64,000 bases of DNA from Aureimonas pseudogalii (GTDB taxonomy: Bacteria; Pseudomonadota; Alphaproteobacteria; Rhizobiales; Rhizobiaceae), in assembly GCF_014196835.1 (NCBI RefSeq), contig NZ_JACIEK010000007.1:1-64000 (forward strand), given 5' to 3'. A program made the position numbers and the translations under genes. The notes under the pieces are model-generated. The model was not told where the DNA came from. It was given only the letters and a program-made list of their open reading frames with translations, and made no database searches. Positions 43,436-54,641 of this stretch are shown here, in pieces. Within the stretch, counting starts at the first letter, position 1, and each line of letters starts with the position of its first letter.

Positions 43436-45193
43436 ATGCAAGACCAGAAATCTCTCGCGCCCGAAATGCGCGACGCGCTCCGCTCCGGCGTCCGGCCGAT
43501 GGCCTTCGCGGCGCTCTTCTCCGCCGGCTCGAACCTGCTCTATCTCGCTCTGCCCATCTACATGACGCAGGTCTACTCGCGCGTCGTCACGTCCGGCTCG
43601 GTGCCGACGCTGATGTTCCTGACGCTCGCCGTCGTCGCCGCCTTCATCGTCATGTGCGTGCTCGAGGAGCTGCGCGGCCGCATCCTCATCCGCATCGGCT
43701 CCATGCTCGACCGCGCGCTCGCCCCGCGCCTGCTCGACGCCGTGGTGAACGCCGGCCTTCGCGCCGGGCGGCCCGTGCGCTCCCAGGCGCTGCGCGATCT
43801 CGACGTCTTCCGCCAGGGCCTTGCCGGCAACGTCACCAACGCCGTGTTCGACGCGCCCTGGGCGCCGATCTTCCTCGTCGTCATCTTCGCCATCGACTGG
43901 CGCCTCGGCACGCTCTCCATCGTCGGCGCCTTCGCCCTGTTCGGTCTGGCGCTCGCCAACGAATACATGACCAAGGCCTCCCTCAAGGAGGCCAACGTCG
44001 CCGGCCAGCGCTCCTATTCGGCCACCGATTCGGGCCTTCGCAACGCCGAGGTGATCTACGCCATGGGCATGCTGCCCGGCCTCTCGCAGCGCTGGAACCG
44101 CGACCGCAAGGCGATGCTCGCGGCGCAGGAGACCGCCTCCGAGCGCGGCGGCACCATCCAGGCGACGATCCGCTTCACCCGCCAGTTCCTCCAGGTCGCC
44201 ATCCTCGCCGGCGGCTCGCTGCTCGTCATCGAGGGCCTCACCGGCCCCGGCGTCATGTTCGCCTCGATGATGCTGATGGCCCGCGCCCTCGCGCCGGTGG
44301 AGCGCGCCGTCGGCTCCTGGGGCGCGATCACCGCCTCGCGCCAAGCCTTCGACCGCCTGAACGGCCTCCTCAAGGAGTTCCCGGCGCACGAATCGGGCAT
44401 GGAGCTGCCGCGCCCCGCCGGCAAGCTTCTGGTGGAGGGCTGCTTCTACGCCTTCCCCGGCACCAACAAGGCGCTGCTGAAGAACCTCAACTTCGCGCTG
44501 GAGCCGGGCGACTGCCTCGGCCTCATCGGCCCCTCGGGCGCCGGCAAGTCCTCGCTCGCCCGCCTCCTCATCGGGGTGTCGCGCCCCTCCTCGGGCTCGG
44601 TGCGGCTCGACGGCGCGGAGATGCACTCCTGGTCGCGCGCCAATATCGGCCACCACCTCGGCTACCTGCCGCAGGACGTCGAGCTCTTCTCCGGCACTGT
44701 GCGCGAGAACATCGCCCGCTTCTCGCCGAACCCCTCCGACGAGGCGGTGCTGGAAGCGGCGCGCATGGCCGGCGTCCACGACCTCATCCTGCGCCTGCCC
44801 GAGGGCTACGACACCGAGCTCGGAGAAGGCGGCGCGATGCTCTCGGTCGGCCAGCGCCAGCGCGTGGCGCTCGCCCGCGCCGTCTACGGCCGCCCCTCCT
44901 TCGTGGTGCTGGACGAGCCCAACGCCTCGCTGGATTCGGAAGGCGAGCAGGCGCTGCTCGCCGCCATCGTCAACCTCCGGCGCATGGGCTCCACCGTGGT
45001 GGTGATCTCGCACCGCATGTCGGCGCTGAACTTCTCCAACAAGATCCTGCTCCTGCGCGAGGGCATGGTGGAGCGCTTCGGCCCGCGCGACGAGGTGCTG
45101 GCCAAGGTCGTGGCCCCCGCCCCCGCCCCGCAGCAGGCGCCGGCCCCGGTGACCGCCGCCCCGCCGCAGCAGGCCCTCCCCGCTTCGTCCTGA
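43436..45193 (+). CDS. Type I secretion ABC transporter (PrtD/LapB-like)
   Basis: A 585-residue membrane ATPase for type I secretion. The N-terminal membrane domain (about 20-300) includes FSAGSNLLYLALPIYMTQVY and VFDAPWAPIFLVVIFAIDW, typical of the PrtD group. No C39 peptidase domain is present. The ATPase domain has Walker A GPSGAGKSS (about 365-373), the signature LSVGQRQRVALARA (a V replaces the usual G), and Walker B FVVLDEPNASLD. A Pro/Ala/Gln-rich tail ends the protein. The ATG at 43436 has an aagg site. The gene is 25 bases before the fusion-protein gene. The RTX protein upstream is the likely substrate. Confidence 0.92.
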   Translation: MQDQKSLAPEMRDALRSGVRPMAFAALFSAGSNLLYLALPIYMTQVYSRVVTSGSVPTLMFLTLAVVAAFIVMCVLEELRGRILIRIGSMLDRALAPRLLDAVVNAGLRAGRPVRSQALRDLDVFRQGLAGNVTNAVFDAPWAPIFLVVIFAIDWRLGTLSIVGAFALFGLALANEYMTKASLKEANVAGQRSYSATDSGLRNAEVIYAMGMLPGLSQRWNRDRKAMLAAQETASERGGTIQATIRFTRQFLQVAILAGGSLLVIEGLTGPGVMFASMMLMARALAPVERAVGSWGAITASRQAFDRLNGLLKEFPAHESGMELPRPAGKLLVEGCFYAFPGTNKALLKNLNFALEPGDCLGLIGPSGAGKSSLARLLIGVSRPSSGSVRLDGAEMHSWSRANIGHHLGYLPQDVELFSGTVRENIARFSPNPSDEAVLEAARMAGVHDLILRLPEGYDTELGEGGAMLSVGQRQRVALARAVYGRPSFVVLDEPNASLDSEGEQALLAAIVNLRRMGSTVVVISHRMSALNFSNKILLLREGMVERFGPRDEVLAKVVAPAPAPQQAPAPVTAAPPQQALPASS

Positions 45194-45218
45194 ACCTGAC
45201 AAGAAGAAGAGACATCCC

Positions 45219-46613
45219 ATGTCCGTGATCGCCTTCAGGAAGAAGCCCGAGCCCACCGAAGCGACCGAGACCGGCGCGCCCGCCGTGCCGGCCCTCGCCG
45301 CCCCCGCCGGCGGCGCGGAGGGCGAGTTCGACTTCGGCCTGCGCAAGCCCATCATCGCCGGCACCGCCATCGTCGCGATCTTCATCGTCGGCCTCGGCAT
45401 CTGGGCCGCCTTCGCGCCGCTCTCGGGCGCCGTGGTGGCGAGCGGCGTCGTGAAGGTCGAAGACAGCCGCAAGGTCGTCAAGAACCGCGACGGCGGCATC
45501 GTCAAGCAGGTGCTGGTGCGCGACGGCCAGCAGGTGCAGCAGGGCGACGTGCTCATCCGCATGGACGACGTGCAGGCGCGCTCGGCCTACGAGGTCTACG
45601 ACAACCAGCTGATGAACCTGCTCGCCAGCCGCGCCCGCTTCGTCGCCGAGAGCCAGAACGCCGAAACCATCACCTTCCCGCCCGAGCTGCTCGAGCGCCG
45701 CGACGATCCGGCGGTGGCCCAGCTCATCGCCGACCAGACCACCCTCTTCGCCACGCGCCGCCAGTCTCTCCTGACGCAGGTCGACATTCTCGAGCAGCGC
45801 GTGCAGCAGCTCAACACCCGCATCGGCGGCTACGAGGTGCAGATCACCTCGATCAACCGCCAGCAGGAGTTGATCGAGGAGGAGAAGGCGGGCGTCGATT
45901 CGCTGCTCAAGAAGGGCCTCGCCCCGAAGACGCAGGTTCTCGCGCTGGAGCGCGCCTCCGTGAACCTCGGCGGCCAGACCGGCTCGCTCAAGTCGCAGAT
46001 CGCCGAGGCGCGCGAGACGCAAGGCGAGGCGCAGATGCAGATCAACCGCCTGCACCAGGATCGCCTCACCGAGGCCAACGAGGGCATCGGCCGCGTCCAG
46101 TCCGACATGGCCAACATCGTGCCGCGCCTCGGCTCGGCCCGCGCCACGCTGGCGCTGACCGACGTGCACGCCCCCGTCACCGGCACCGTGATCGGCCTCA
46201 CCCAGTTCACCGACGGCGGCGTCGTGGGCGCGGGCGAGCGCATTCTCGACATCGTGCCGAACGACACGCAGCTCATCGTCCAGGCGATGATCCAGCCGCA
46301 GGACATCGCCAAGGTGAAGACCGGCATGGTCGCGCAGGTGAAGCTCACCGCCTACAACCAGCACACCACGCCCGCCGCCGAAGGCAAGGTGCTGCGCGTC
46401 TCGCCCGACCGCCTCACCACCGAAAACGGCACGGCCTACTTCACCACCGACGTCGAGGTCGATCCCAAGTCCCTCGCCCACATGGCGGGCGACATCCGCC
46501 TCTATCCCGGCATGCCCGCCGAGGTCATTCTGCCGACCGGCAGCCGCACGGCGCTCGACTACATCCTGTCGCCGATCTCCAGCTCGATGGATCGCGCCTT
46601 CCGCGAGGAATAG
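45219..46613 (+). CDS. HlyD-family membrane fusion protein (PrtE-like)
   Basis: A 464-residue periplasmic adaptor of a type I secretion system. A Pro/Ala-rich cytoplasmic tail is followed by one membrane helix (IIAGTAIVAIFIVGLGIWAA, about 45-64) and the lipoyl half-motif SGVVKVEDSRKVVKNRDGGIV (about 76-96). A long coiled coil (about 110-290) precedes the second half-motif VHAPVTGTVIGLTQFTDGG and the C-terminal beta-barrel. It links the ABC transporter to an outer-membrane TolC-like channel, which is not encoded in this window. It follows the ATPase gene by 25 bases and is cotranscribed with it. Confidence 0.93.
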   Translation: MSVIAFRKKPEPTEATETGAPAVPALAAPAGGAEGEFDFGLRKPIIAGTAIVAIFIVGLGIWAAFAPLSGAVVASGVVKVEDSRKVVKNRDGGIVKQVLVRDGQQVQQGDVLIRMDDVQARSAYEVYDNQLMNLLASRARFVAESQNAETITFPPELLERRDDPAVAQLIADQTTLFATRRQSLLTQVDILEQRVQQLNTRIGGYEVQITSINRQQELIEEEKAGVDSLLKKGLAPKTQVLALERASVNLGGQTGSLKSQIAEARETQGEAQMQINRLHQDRLTEANEGIGRVQSDMANIVPRLGSARATLALTDVHAPVTGTVIGLTQFTDGGVVGAGERILDIVPNDTQLIVQAMIQPQDIAKVKTGMVAQVKLTAYNQHTTPAAEGKVLRVSPDRLTTENGTAYFTTDVEVDPKSLAHMAGDIRLYPGMPAEVILPTGSRTALDYILSPISSSMDRAFREE

Positions 46614-46636
46614 CGCGCCCTCCCTCCCCATTCTCC

Positions 46637-46676
46637 ACGAGGCGCGGCTGGCCCTTGGGCTGGCGGCGCCTCGTTC
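46637..46676 (+). terminator. Possible terminator after the type I secretion operon
   Basis: CGAGGCGC (46638-46645) pairs with GCGCCTCG (46666-46673), with an inner GCCC/GGGC pairing, followed by TT only. It is a long stable hairpin with a weak T tract, 24 bases after the HlyD stop. Confidence 0.4.
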
Positions 46677-46728
46677 GCGTCGGCCCGCCGGGCCCGTTTC
46701 CAGCCCTTCGAGAGTGCCCGACCCCGCC

Positions 46729-47949
46729 ATGATCCAGAACAAGACGATCCTCTTCCTGCATCAGAACTTTCCGGGGCAGTTTCTCCATCTCTGCCGCGCG
46801 CTCGCCGACACCAACCGTCTGTTCTTCATCACCAAGGCGACGCGCAACCGGCTGCAGAACGTCAAGCTCGTCGAGTACGCGCCGCACCGCGCGCCCAACC
46901 CGGACATCCACCTCTACCTGCGCACGCTGGAGGACGCGGTGCTCCACGGCCAGGGCGTCGCCCGGCTGCTACTGCAGATGCAGAAGGAGAACATCCGGCC
47001 CGACATCATCATCGGCCACAGCGGCTGGGGCGAGACGCAGTTCGTCAAGGACGTCTTCCCCGACGTGCCGCTGCTCTCCTACATCGAGTTCTACTACAGC
47101 GCGACGGGCGCCGACGTCGGCTTCGACCCGGAGTTTCCGAGCAATCCCGAGCTGAAGTTCCAGCTGCGGGTGCGCAACCAGATGATCCTCTCGTGCCTCG
47201 AGGCGACCGACGTCGGCCTGTCGCCGACGCACTGGCAGCACGCCCGCATCCCCGCGATCTTCCAGCCCAAGGTCGAGGTGATCCACGACGGCGTCGACAC
47301 CGACGCGGTGAAGCCGGCGGAGAGCCCGAGCGTGACGCTGGGCGAGGGCCTGCATTTCGACGGATCGGTGCCGCTCGTGACCTTCGTGGCGCGCAATCTC
47401 GAGCCCTATCGTGGCTTCCACATCTTCATGCGTGCGGTGAACCGCATCCTCGCCGACAATCCGGCGGCCCATATCGTGATCGTCGGCGGCGACGGAGTGA
47501 GCTACGGCGCGCGGCTGCCGGAGGGCGACAGCTACAAGGCACGGGCGCTGAAGGAAAACCCGATCGACGACGAATCCCGCGTCCATTTCGTCGGCAAGCT
47601 TGAATACGACGTGTTCAAGAAGCTGCTGCAGACCTCCGACGCGCATGTCTACCTGACCTACCCGTTCGTCCTCTCGTGGTCGATGCTGGAGGCGATGGCG
47701 AGCGGCTGCCTGCTGATCGGCTCGCGCACGCCCCCGGTGGAGGAGGTGGTGCGCCACGGCGAGAACGGGCTGTTGGTGAACTTCTTCGACCCCGCCGAGA
47801 TCGCCGCGACGGTGACCGACGCCCTCAAGCGTCCCGACGATTTCCGCGACATCCGCCGCGCCGCGCGCCAGACGGTGATCGACCGCTACGACCTGACGCG
47901 CGTCTGCCTGCCCCGGCAGCTCGCTCTCATCCAGCGCATGATCGGCTAA
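46729..47949 (+). CDS. Glycosyltransferase (GT4-like)
   Basis: A 406-residue GT-B glycosyltransferase. The N-domain begins KTILFLHQNFPGQFLHLCRA (about 4-23). The C-domain includes PLVTFVARNLEPYRGFHIF (about 218-236), the E-containing donor-binding region YPFVLSWSMLEAMASGCLLI (about 309-328), and PPVEEVVRHGENGLLVNFFD (about 334-353). These are the hallmark GT4 motifs. The ATG at 46729 is chosen over a GTG 15 bases upstream. It follows the secretion operon and may glycosylate the exported surface protein or belong to exopolysaccharide synthesis. Confidence 0.9.
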   Translation: MIQNKTILFLHQNFPGQFLHLCRALADTNRLFFITKATRNRLQNVKLVEYAPHRAPNPDIHLYLRTLEDAVLHGQGVARLLLQMQKENIRPDIIIGHSGWGETQFVKDVFPDVPLLSYIEFYYSATGADVGFDPEFPSNPELKFQLRVRNQMILSCLEATDVGLSPTHWQHARIPAIFQPKVEVIHDGVDTDAVKPAESPSVTLGEGLHFDGSVPLVTFVARNLEPYRGFHIFMRAVNRILADNPAAHIVIVGGDGVSYGARLPEGDSYKARALKENPIDDESRVHFVGKLEYDVFKKLLQTSDAHVYLTYPFVLSWSMLEAMASGCLLIGSRTPPVEEVVRHGENGLLVNFFDPAEIAATVTDALKRPDDFRDIRRAARQTVIDRYDLTRVCLPRQLALIQRMIG

Positions 47950-47977
47950 CGCCGCGGGCTCCGCGGCAGATGTCGGC

Positions 47978-48445
47978 TCAGTTCACCGCGGCCGACATCG
48001 CCGGCATAGGCGTTCCCAAGCCGAGCTTGGCGTGGATCGCGCCGCTGGACCCGACGAGCCCTTCGATCGTGTAGGCGCCGAGCGTCGAGAGGAACGCTTC
48101 GAGCGCCTGGCGCAGGGCGGCGTTGAGGGCGCAGCTGTCGATGAGCGGGCAGTCCACCGCGCCGGTCTCGAAGCATTCGGCCATCGCGAAGCTCTCTTCG
48201 GTCACCTCGACCACGGCGCGCAGCGTGATGGCGCCCGCGGGCATGCCGAGCCGCACGCCGCCATTGCGCCCGCGCACCGTCTGAACGAATCGGGCCTCCA
48301 CCAGCGGCTGCAGGATCTTGAAGAGGAAGAGCTCCGAGACGTTGTTGGCGGCCGCGATGTCGCCGACGCGCGACAGGCGGTCGGGATTGGCGGCGCAGTA
48401 CATCAGAATGCGGATGGCATAGTTCGTCTGGCGGGTCAGGCGCAT
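47978..48445 (-). CDS. rirA: RirA, Rrf2-family iron-responsive regulator
   Basis: A 155-residue Rrf2-family protein, the global iron regulator of Rhizobium and relatives. The winged helix ([20 protein letters not shown], then [13 protein letters not shown] and [10 protein letters not shown]) precedes three cysteines at 91, 99 and 105 in [16 protein letters not shown]. These match the Fe-S ligands of RirA in spacing and context. Under iron sufficiency the cluster-loaded protein represses iron uptake genes. The gene is divergent from the liv operon with 285 bases between. No iron-uptake genes are in the window. Confidence 0.93.
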   Translation of the reverse strand: MRLTRQTNYAIRILMYCAANPDRLSRVGDIAAANNVSELFLFKILQPLVEARFVQTVRGRNGGVRLGMPAGAITLRAVVEVTEESFAMAECFETGAVDCPLIDSCALNAALRQALEAFLSTLGAYTIEGLVGSSGAIHAKLGLGTPMPAMSAAVN

Positions 48446-48730
48446 CGCGCTCTCCTTGCGGACGGCGCGGCCGGAACCGATCGCCTTCGCGACCTTCTTT
48501 AGAAGAATTCCAGACCGAAGGAAAGCGGAGTGAGAGGTTCCGGTTTGGGTGCTTCACCCTGTCACGAATTCATCATGGCTCAAGACTTATCCACGTCTGC
48601 GGTCCCGACGGCCCTAGGCGAAACCAATTGCGATTGCTAAGAATTTCCGCATGCCTGTTCGGCGAGCGTCGGACGGGGCACCGCCGCGCCCGACGCGCCC
48701 TTTCAGGATCTTTCGAAACAAAGGCGTTTC

Positions 48731-49633
<903 letters not shown>

Positions 49634-49638
49634 TCGCG

Positions 49639-51096
49639 ATGTCGAACCTGACGAACTCCCCCGCCTCGCCCGAAAGCGCCGAGATCTCGGCCGAGCGCCT
49701 GCGCGAGGCCGCACGCGGCGAAGCACCCTTCACGTCCGAGCCGGAGACGAAGGTCTCCTTCGCCAAGGCTTTGCGCGAGGCGGCCATCACCGCCTTCATC
49801 GTCGGCGCGCTGACGCTGTTCTTCGTGGCGGTGCGCTCCGACATCGCGCCGGGCGGCCTCATCATCTACGCCCGCTGGGATCTCTGGATCACCATCATCG
49901 CCATCGCCTTCGCGGTGCGCCTGGTGCTCAGCCTCGTGCTGTTCCAGCGCAGGCAAGCCTCATCCTCGCGCTCCAAGACCGTGAAGTCGGTGAAGGCGCC
50001 CGGTCGCTTCTCGGCGGGCCGCATCCTCGGCATCGCGCTGATGCTGGTGGCGCTGACGCTGCCCTTCCTCATCCGGGCGCTCTTTCCCTCGAGCGACCGC
50101 TACCTGATCGATCTCTCGATCCTCATCCTCACCTACGTCATGCTGGGCTGGGGTCTCAACATCGTGGTCGGCCTCGCCGGCCTTCTCGACCTCGGCTACG
50201 TCGCCTTCTACGCGGTCGGCGCCTATTCCTTCGCGCTGCTGGCGATCAACTTCGACCTCGGCTTCTGGGTCTGCCTGCCGATGGCCGGGCTCTTCGCGGC
50301 GATGTGGGGCATCGTGCTGGGCTTTCCGGTGCTGCGCCTTCGCGGCGACTATCTCGCCATCGTGACGCTCGCCTTCGGCGAGATCATCCGCGTCGTGCTG
50401 CTCAACTGGTCGGAGTTCACGGGCGGACCCAACGGTCTTCTCGGCATTCCCCGCCCGACGCTCTTCGGCCTCGACTTCGGCCGCGGCGAGGGCTCGTTCT
50501 CGGCCTATTTCGGCATTCCCTACGACGGTATCCATCGCTTCATCTTCCTCTACTACATCATCCTGGCGCTTGCCCTCCTCACCAACTTCGTGACCATCCG
50601 CATGCGCCGCATGCCGGTCGGCCGCGCCTGGGAAGCGCTGCGCGAGGACGAGATCGCCTGCCGCGCGCTCGGCATCAACACCACCAACGTCAAGCTCACG
50701 GCCTTCGCCACCGGCGCGATGTTCGGCGGCTTCGCCGGCTCGTTCTTCGCCACGCGCCAGGGCTTCATCTCGCCGGAAAGCTTCACCTTCCTCGAATCGG
50801 CGATCATCCTCGCCATCGTGGTGCTCGGGGGCCTCGGCTCGCAGCTCGGCGTCGTCTTTGCCTCGCTGGTGATGATCGGCGGCATCGAGCTGATGCGAAA
50901 CCTCACCTTCATCCAGGACGTCTTCGGCGCCGAGTTCGATCCGAGCCGCTACCGCATGGTGTTCTTCGGCGTGGCGATGGTGGCGATCATGGTGTGGAAG
51001 CCGCGCGGCCTCGTCTCCTCCCGCCAACCCTCCGCCGTCTACAAGGAACGCAAGGCCATCGGCTCCGACATGGTCGCGCAGGGCGAGGGACACTGA
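49639..51096 (+). CDS. livM: Branched-chain amino-acid ABC permease LivM
   Basis: A 485-residue LivM-type permease. About 110 extra N-terminal residues contain one to two membrane segments and a basic linker. The core carries [20 protein letters not shown] (about 155-174), [20 protein letters not shown] (about 232-251), [20 protein letters not shown] (about 328-347) and [19 protein letters not shown]. The long N-terminus is common in Rhizobiales LivM. The ATG at 49639 follows the livH stop by five bases. Confidence 0.94.
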   Translation: MSNLTNSPASPESAEISAERLREAARGEAPFTSEPETKVSFAKALREAAITAFIVGALTLFFVAVRSDIAPGGLIIYARWDLWITIIAIAFAVRLVLSLVLFQRRQASSSRSKTVKSVKAPGRFSAGRILGIALMLVALTLPFLIRALFPSSDRYLIDLSILILTYVMLGWGLNIVVGLAGLLDLGYVAFYAVGAYSFALLAINFDLGFWVCLPMAGLFAAMWGIVLGFPVLRLRGDYLAIVTLAFGEIIRVVLLNWSEFTGGPNGLLGIPRPTLFGLDFGRGEGSFSAYFGIPYDGIHRFIFLYYIILALALLTNFVTIRMRRMPVGRAWEALREDEIACRALGINTTNVKLTAFATGAMFGGFAGSFFATRQGFISPESFTFLESAIILAIVVLGGLGSQLGVVFASLVMIGGIELMRNLTFIQDVFGAEFDPSRYRMVFFGVAMVAIMVWKPRGLVSSRQPSAVYKERKAIGSDMVAQGEGH

Positions 51097-51098
51097 CC

Positions 51099-52123
51099 AT
51101 GGCAGCCATGACCTCGACCATCCACCCCACCCCGATCGCCGCCCCCCTCCCCGGCCGCTGGCGCGAGGATCCGGTGCTGACCGTGGAGCACCTGACGATG
51201 CGCTTCGGCGGCCTCGTCGCCATCAACGACCTGTCCTTCTCGGTCGGGCGCGGCGACATCACCGCCCTCATCGGTCCGAACGGCGCCGGCAAGACCACCG
51301 TGTTCAACTGCGTCACCGGCTTCTACAAGCCGACGGAGGGGCGCATTTCGCTGCGGCGCGGGCGCGGCATCTCCAGTGCCACGTTGGACGCGCTGACGAA
51401 GTCGGGCGGGCAAAGCCTCAAGGCCGATGGCGGCGAGCTCTTCCTGCTCGAGCGCATGACCGACTTCAAGATCACCGAGGTCGCGGGCGTCGCGCGCACC
51501 TTCCAGAACATCCGTCTCTTCGGCGGCATGACGGTGTTCGAGAACCTTCTGGTCGCCCAGCACAACAAGCTGATGGCCGCCTCGGGCTTCACCATCGGCG
51601 GGCTGCTCGGGCTGCCCGGCTATCGCCGCGCCAAGGAAGCGGCGCAGGACCGCGCGGTGGACTGGTTGCGCCGCACGGCGCTGCTCGATCGGGCCGACGA
51701 TCCCGCCGCAGACCTCTCCTACGGCGACCAGCGCCGGCTGGAGATCGCCCGCGCCATGTGCACCGACCCCGTGCTGCTCTGCCTCGACGAGCCCGCCGCC
51801 GGCCTCAACCCGCGTGAATCGGCCGAGCTCAACGAGCTGCTGCGTTCGGTGCGCGACCAGTTCGACACCTCGATCCTCCTGATCGAGCACGACATGGGCG
51901 TCGTCATGGAGATTTCCGACCACATCGTCGTTCTCGACTACGGCAAGAAGATCTCGGACGGCACGGCCGCCGAGGTGAAGTCCGATCCGCGCGTCATTGC
52001 CGCCTATCTCGGCGTCGACGACGAGGAGGTCGAGGCGGTGGAGGCCAAGCTCGACGAGGGCGACGTCGAGGGCGCCATCGCCCAGGCCCATGTCGAGCCC
52101 CATGTCGAGGGAGGAGCATCCGC

Positions 52124-52127
<4 letters not shown>
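51099..52127 (+). CDS. livG: Branched-chain amino-acid ABC ATPase LivG
   Basis: A 342-residue ATPase, longer than the usual about 255. Walker A GPNGAGKTT lies at about 60-68, VARTFQNIRLFGGMTVFENL (about 130-149) is the LivG Q-loop region, DLSYGDQRRLEIARA (about 205-219) is the signature, and LLCLDEPAAGLNP (about 225-237) is Walker B. An insertion at about 85-125 (LRRGRGISSATLDALTKSGG and on) and an acidic C-terminal tail (about 300-342) account for the extra length. The start is two bases after the livM stop. Confidence 0.94.
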
Positions 52128-52896
<769 letters not shown>

Positions 52897-52897
<1 letters not shown>

Positions 52898-53259
52898 TGA
52901 CACCCGATATGGCGCTTCTCTGGGAAGTCTCCTGGGTCGAGTTCCTCGTGGTGACGCTGGTCATCGGCGGGGCGCTCGCCTTCGCGGTGGGCCGCGCCAC
53001 GGCGCTCGGCTGGAGCGGCTGGGGCATCATGGTGTTCTACACCCTGCTCGTCACCGTCGCGATCCGCTTCCTGCATTTCTCGCTCTTCAACGGCACGTTC
53101 TTCTTGCCGCCGGCCACCCTGGCGACCGCGCTGCACTATGCGCTGGTCGACTTCGTGATCCTCTTCGGCTTCGCCGTGGTCGGCCGTGTGACCACGCGCT
53201 CGGGCCAAGTCGCCCGCCAATACGGCTTTCTCCGCTCAAAAGCTGGGCAGGTCATCTGA
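52897..53259 (+). CDS. DUF6867 small membrane protein of the liv operon
   Basis: A 120-residue protein with three membrane helices (about 12-32, 40-58 and 75-98). The pattern LLWEVSWVEFLVVTLVIGG, then AIRFLHFSLFNGT and ALVDFVILFGF, matches the DUF6867 proteins that follow livF in Rhizobiales. It overlaps the livF stop by one base (TGATG), so it belongs to the transporter operon. Its role is not known; an accessory membrane subunit is plausible. Confidence 0.85.
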
Positions 53260-53269
53260 TGTCGAAAAT

Positions 53270-53299
53270 ATCAGGCAAAAACAGCGGCTTTTGCCTGAT
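53270..53299. repeat. Perfect 11-bp hairpin between DUF6867 and the binding-protein gene
   Basis: The arms atcaggcaaaa (53270-53280) and ttttgcctgat (53289-53299) pair perfectly around an 8-base loop, with no T-run after the stem. The position before a high-demand binding-protein gene suggests mRNA processing or 3' end protection, letting the binding protein be made at a different level from the membrane subunits. Confidence 0.6.
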
Positions 53300-53418
53300 C
53301 GCCACTTCCACGCAGCCCCGAGCCGGTCTTTAATCGTCTCGGGGTTGCAGGGAATCACGTGGGGGGCCCCCGCGTGTCACGACCGCTTCGTCGCTTCAGT
53401 CCAATGGGGAAGTCCAAC

Positions 53419-54525
53419 ATGAAAAAAGCGCTTCTGGCCGGTGTGGCCTTCAACGTTCTGATCTCCGGCGCGGCTCTCGCCGACATCACCATCGGCGTCG
53501 CCGGCCCGATGACCGGCCAGAACGCGGCCTTCGGCGAGCAGCTGCGTATCGGCGCCGAGCAGGCCGTGGCCGACATCAACAAGGCCGGCGGCGTCAACGG
53601 CGAGATGATCAAGCTGTCGGTGGGCGACGATGCCTGCGATCCCAAGCAGGCCGTGGCGGTCGCCAACCAGTTCGCCTCGCAGGGCGTCTCCTTCGTCGCC
53701 GGCCATTTCTGCTCGGGCTCCTCGATCCCCGCGAGCCAGGTCTACGCCGAAGAGGGCATCATCGAGATCTCGCCGGCCTCGACCAACCCCGACTACACCG
53801 ACAAGCGCCCGGGCGAGGGCATCTACCGCGTCTGCGGACGTGACGACCAGCAGGGCGAAGTCGCCGGCAACTACATCGCCGAGCACTTCAAGGACGGCGC
53901 CGTCGCCGTGCTCGACGACAAGTCGGCCTACGGCAAGGGCCTCGCCGACCAGACCAAGAAGTTCATGGAAGCGGCCGGCAAGACGGCGGCGATCGCCGAA
54001 TCCTACACGGTCGGCGAGAAGGACTTCTCCTCGCTCATCACCAAGATGAAGCAGGCCGAGGTCAAGCTCATCTACATCGGCGGCTACCAGACCGAGGCCG
54101 GCCTCATCGCCCGTCAGGCGAAGGAGCAGGGTCTGCAGGCGGTCGTCATGTCGGGCGACGCCATCGTCACCGACGAATACTGGGCGATCACGGGCGATGC
54201 CGGCGAAGGCACGCTGATGACCTTCTCGCCGGATCCGCGCAAGAACCCGCAGGCGGCGCCGATCGTCGCCGAGCTGGAGAAGAAGGGCCAGACGGCCGAG
54301 GGCTACGTGCTCTACACCTACGCCGCGATCCAGACCTGGGCCGAGGCCGCCAAGAAGGCCAAGTCCACCGAGTTCGAGGCCGTCACCAAGGTGCTGAACT
54401 CCGAGCCGATCTCCACGGTCATCGGCGACCTGAAGTTCGACGCCAAGGGCGACGTGACGCTGCCGGGCTACGTCATGTACGAGTGGAAGAACGGCAAGTA
54501 CGACTACATCACCGCCGCCAAGTAA
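53419..54525 (+). CDS. livK: Branched-chain amino-acid ABC substrate-binding protein
   Basis: A 368-residue periplasmic protein of the LivJ/LivK family. The signal peptide (MKKALLAGVAFNVLISGAAL, cleavage near ALA-DI) is followed by ITIGVAGPMTGQNAAFGEQL (about 23-42), GDDACDPKQAVAVANQFASQ (about 71-90), ISPASTNPDYTDK (about 117-129) and GEKDFSSLITKMKQAEVKLI. The Cys pair (ACDP and VCGRDDQ) matches family disulphide sites. The start at 53419 has ggggaag upstream. It lies 159 bases after the permease/ATPase operon and probably has its own transcript. Confidence 0.94.
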   Translation: MKKALLAGVAFNVLISGAALADITIGVAGPMTGQNAAFGEQLRIGAEQAVADINKAGGVNGEMIKLSVGDDACDPKQAVAVANQFASQGVSFVAGHFCSGSSIPASQVYAEEGIIEISPASTNPDYTDKRPGEGIYRVCGRDDQQGEVAGNYIAEHFKDGAVAVLDDKSAYGKGLADQTKKFMEAAGKTAAIAESYTVGEKDFSSLITKMKQAEVKLIYIGGYQTEAGLIARQAKEQGLQAVVMSGDAIVTDEYWAITGDAGEGTLMTFSPDPRKNPQAAPIVAELEKKGQTAEGYVLYTYAAIQTWAEAAKKAKSTEFEAVTKVLNSEPISTVIGDLKFDAKGDVTLPGYVMYEWKNGKYDYITAAK

Positions 54526-54563
54526 GGCGATCGCGGGCCTTCGGGTCCACGCCATCCCTGATA

Positions 54564-54605
54564 TGATGAAGGCCCGGCGGAGCGATCCGCCGGGCCTTCA
54601 TCTTT
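54564..54605. terminator. Bidirectional terminator between livK and xylulokinase
   Basis: A long perfect stem, gaaggcccggcgga/tccgccgggccttc with a gcga loop (14 bp), lies between the convergent genes ending at 54525 and 54642. It is followed by atcttt on the plus strand. It can serve both directions. Confidence 0.8.
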
Positions 54606-54641
54606 GCGGGGAGCGAGGCGGTGTCGCCTCGGCACGGGACC

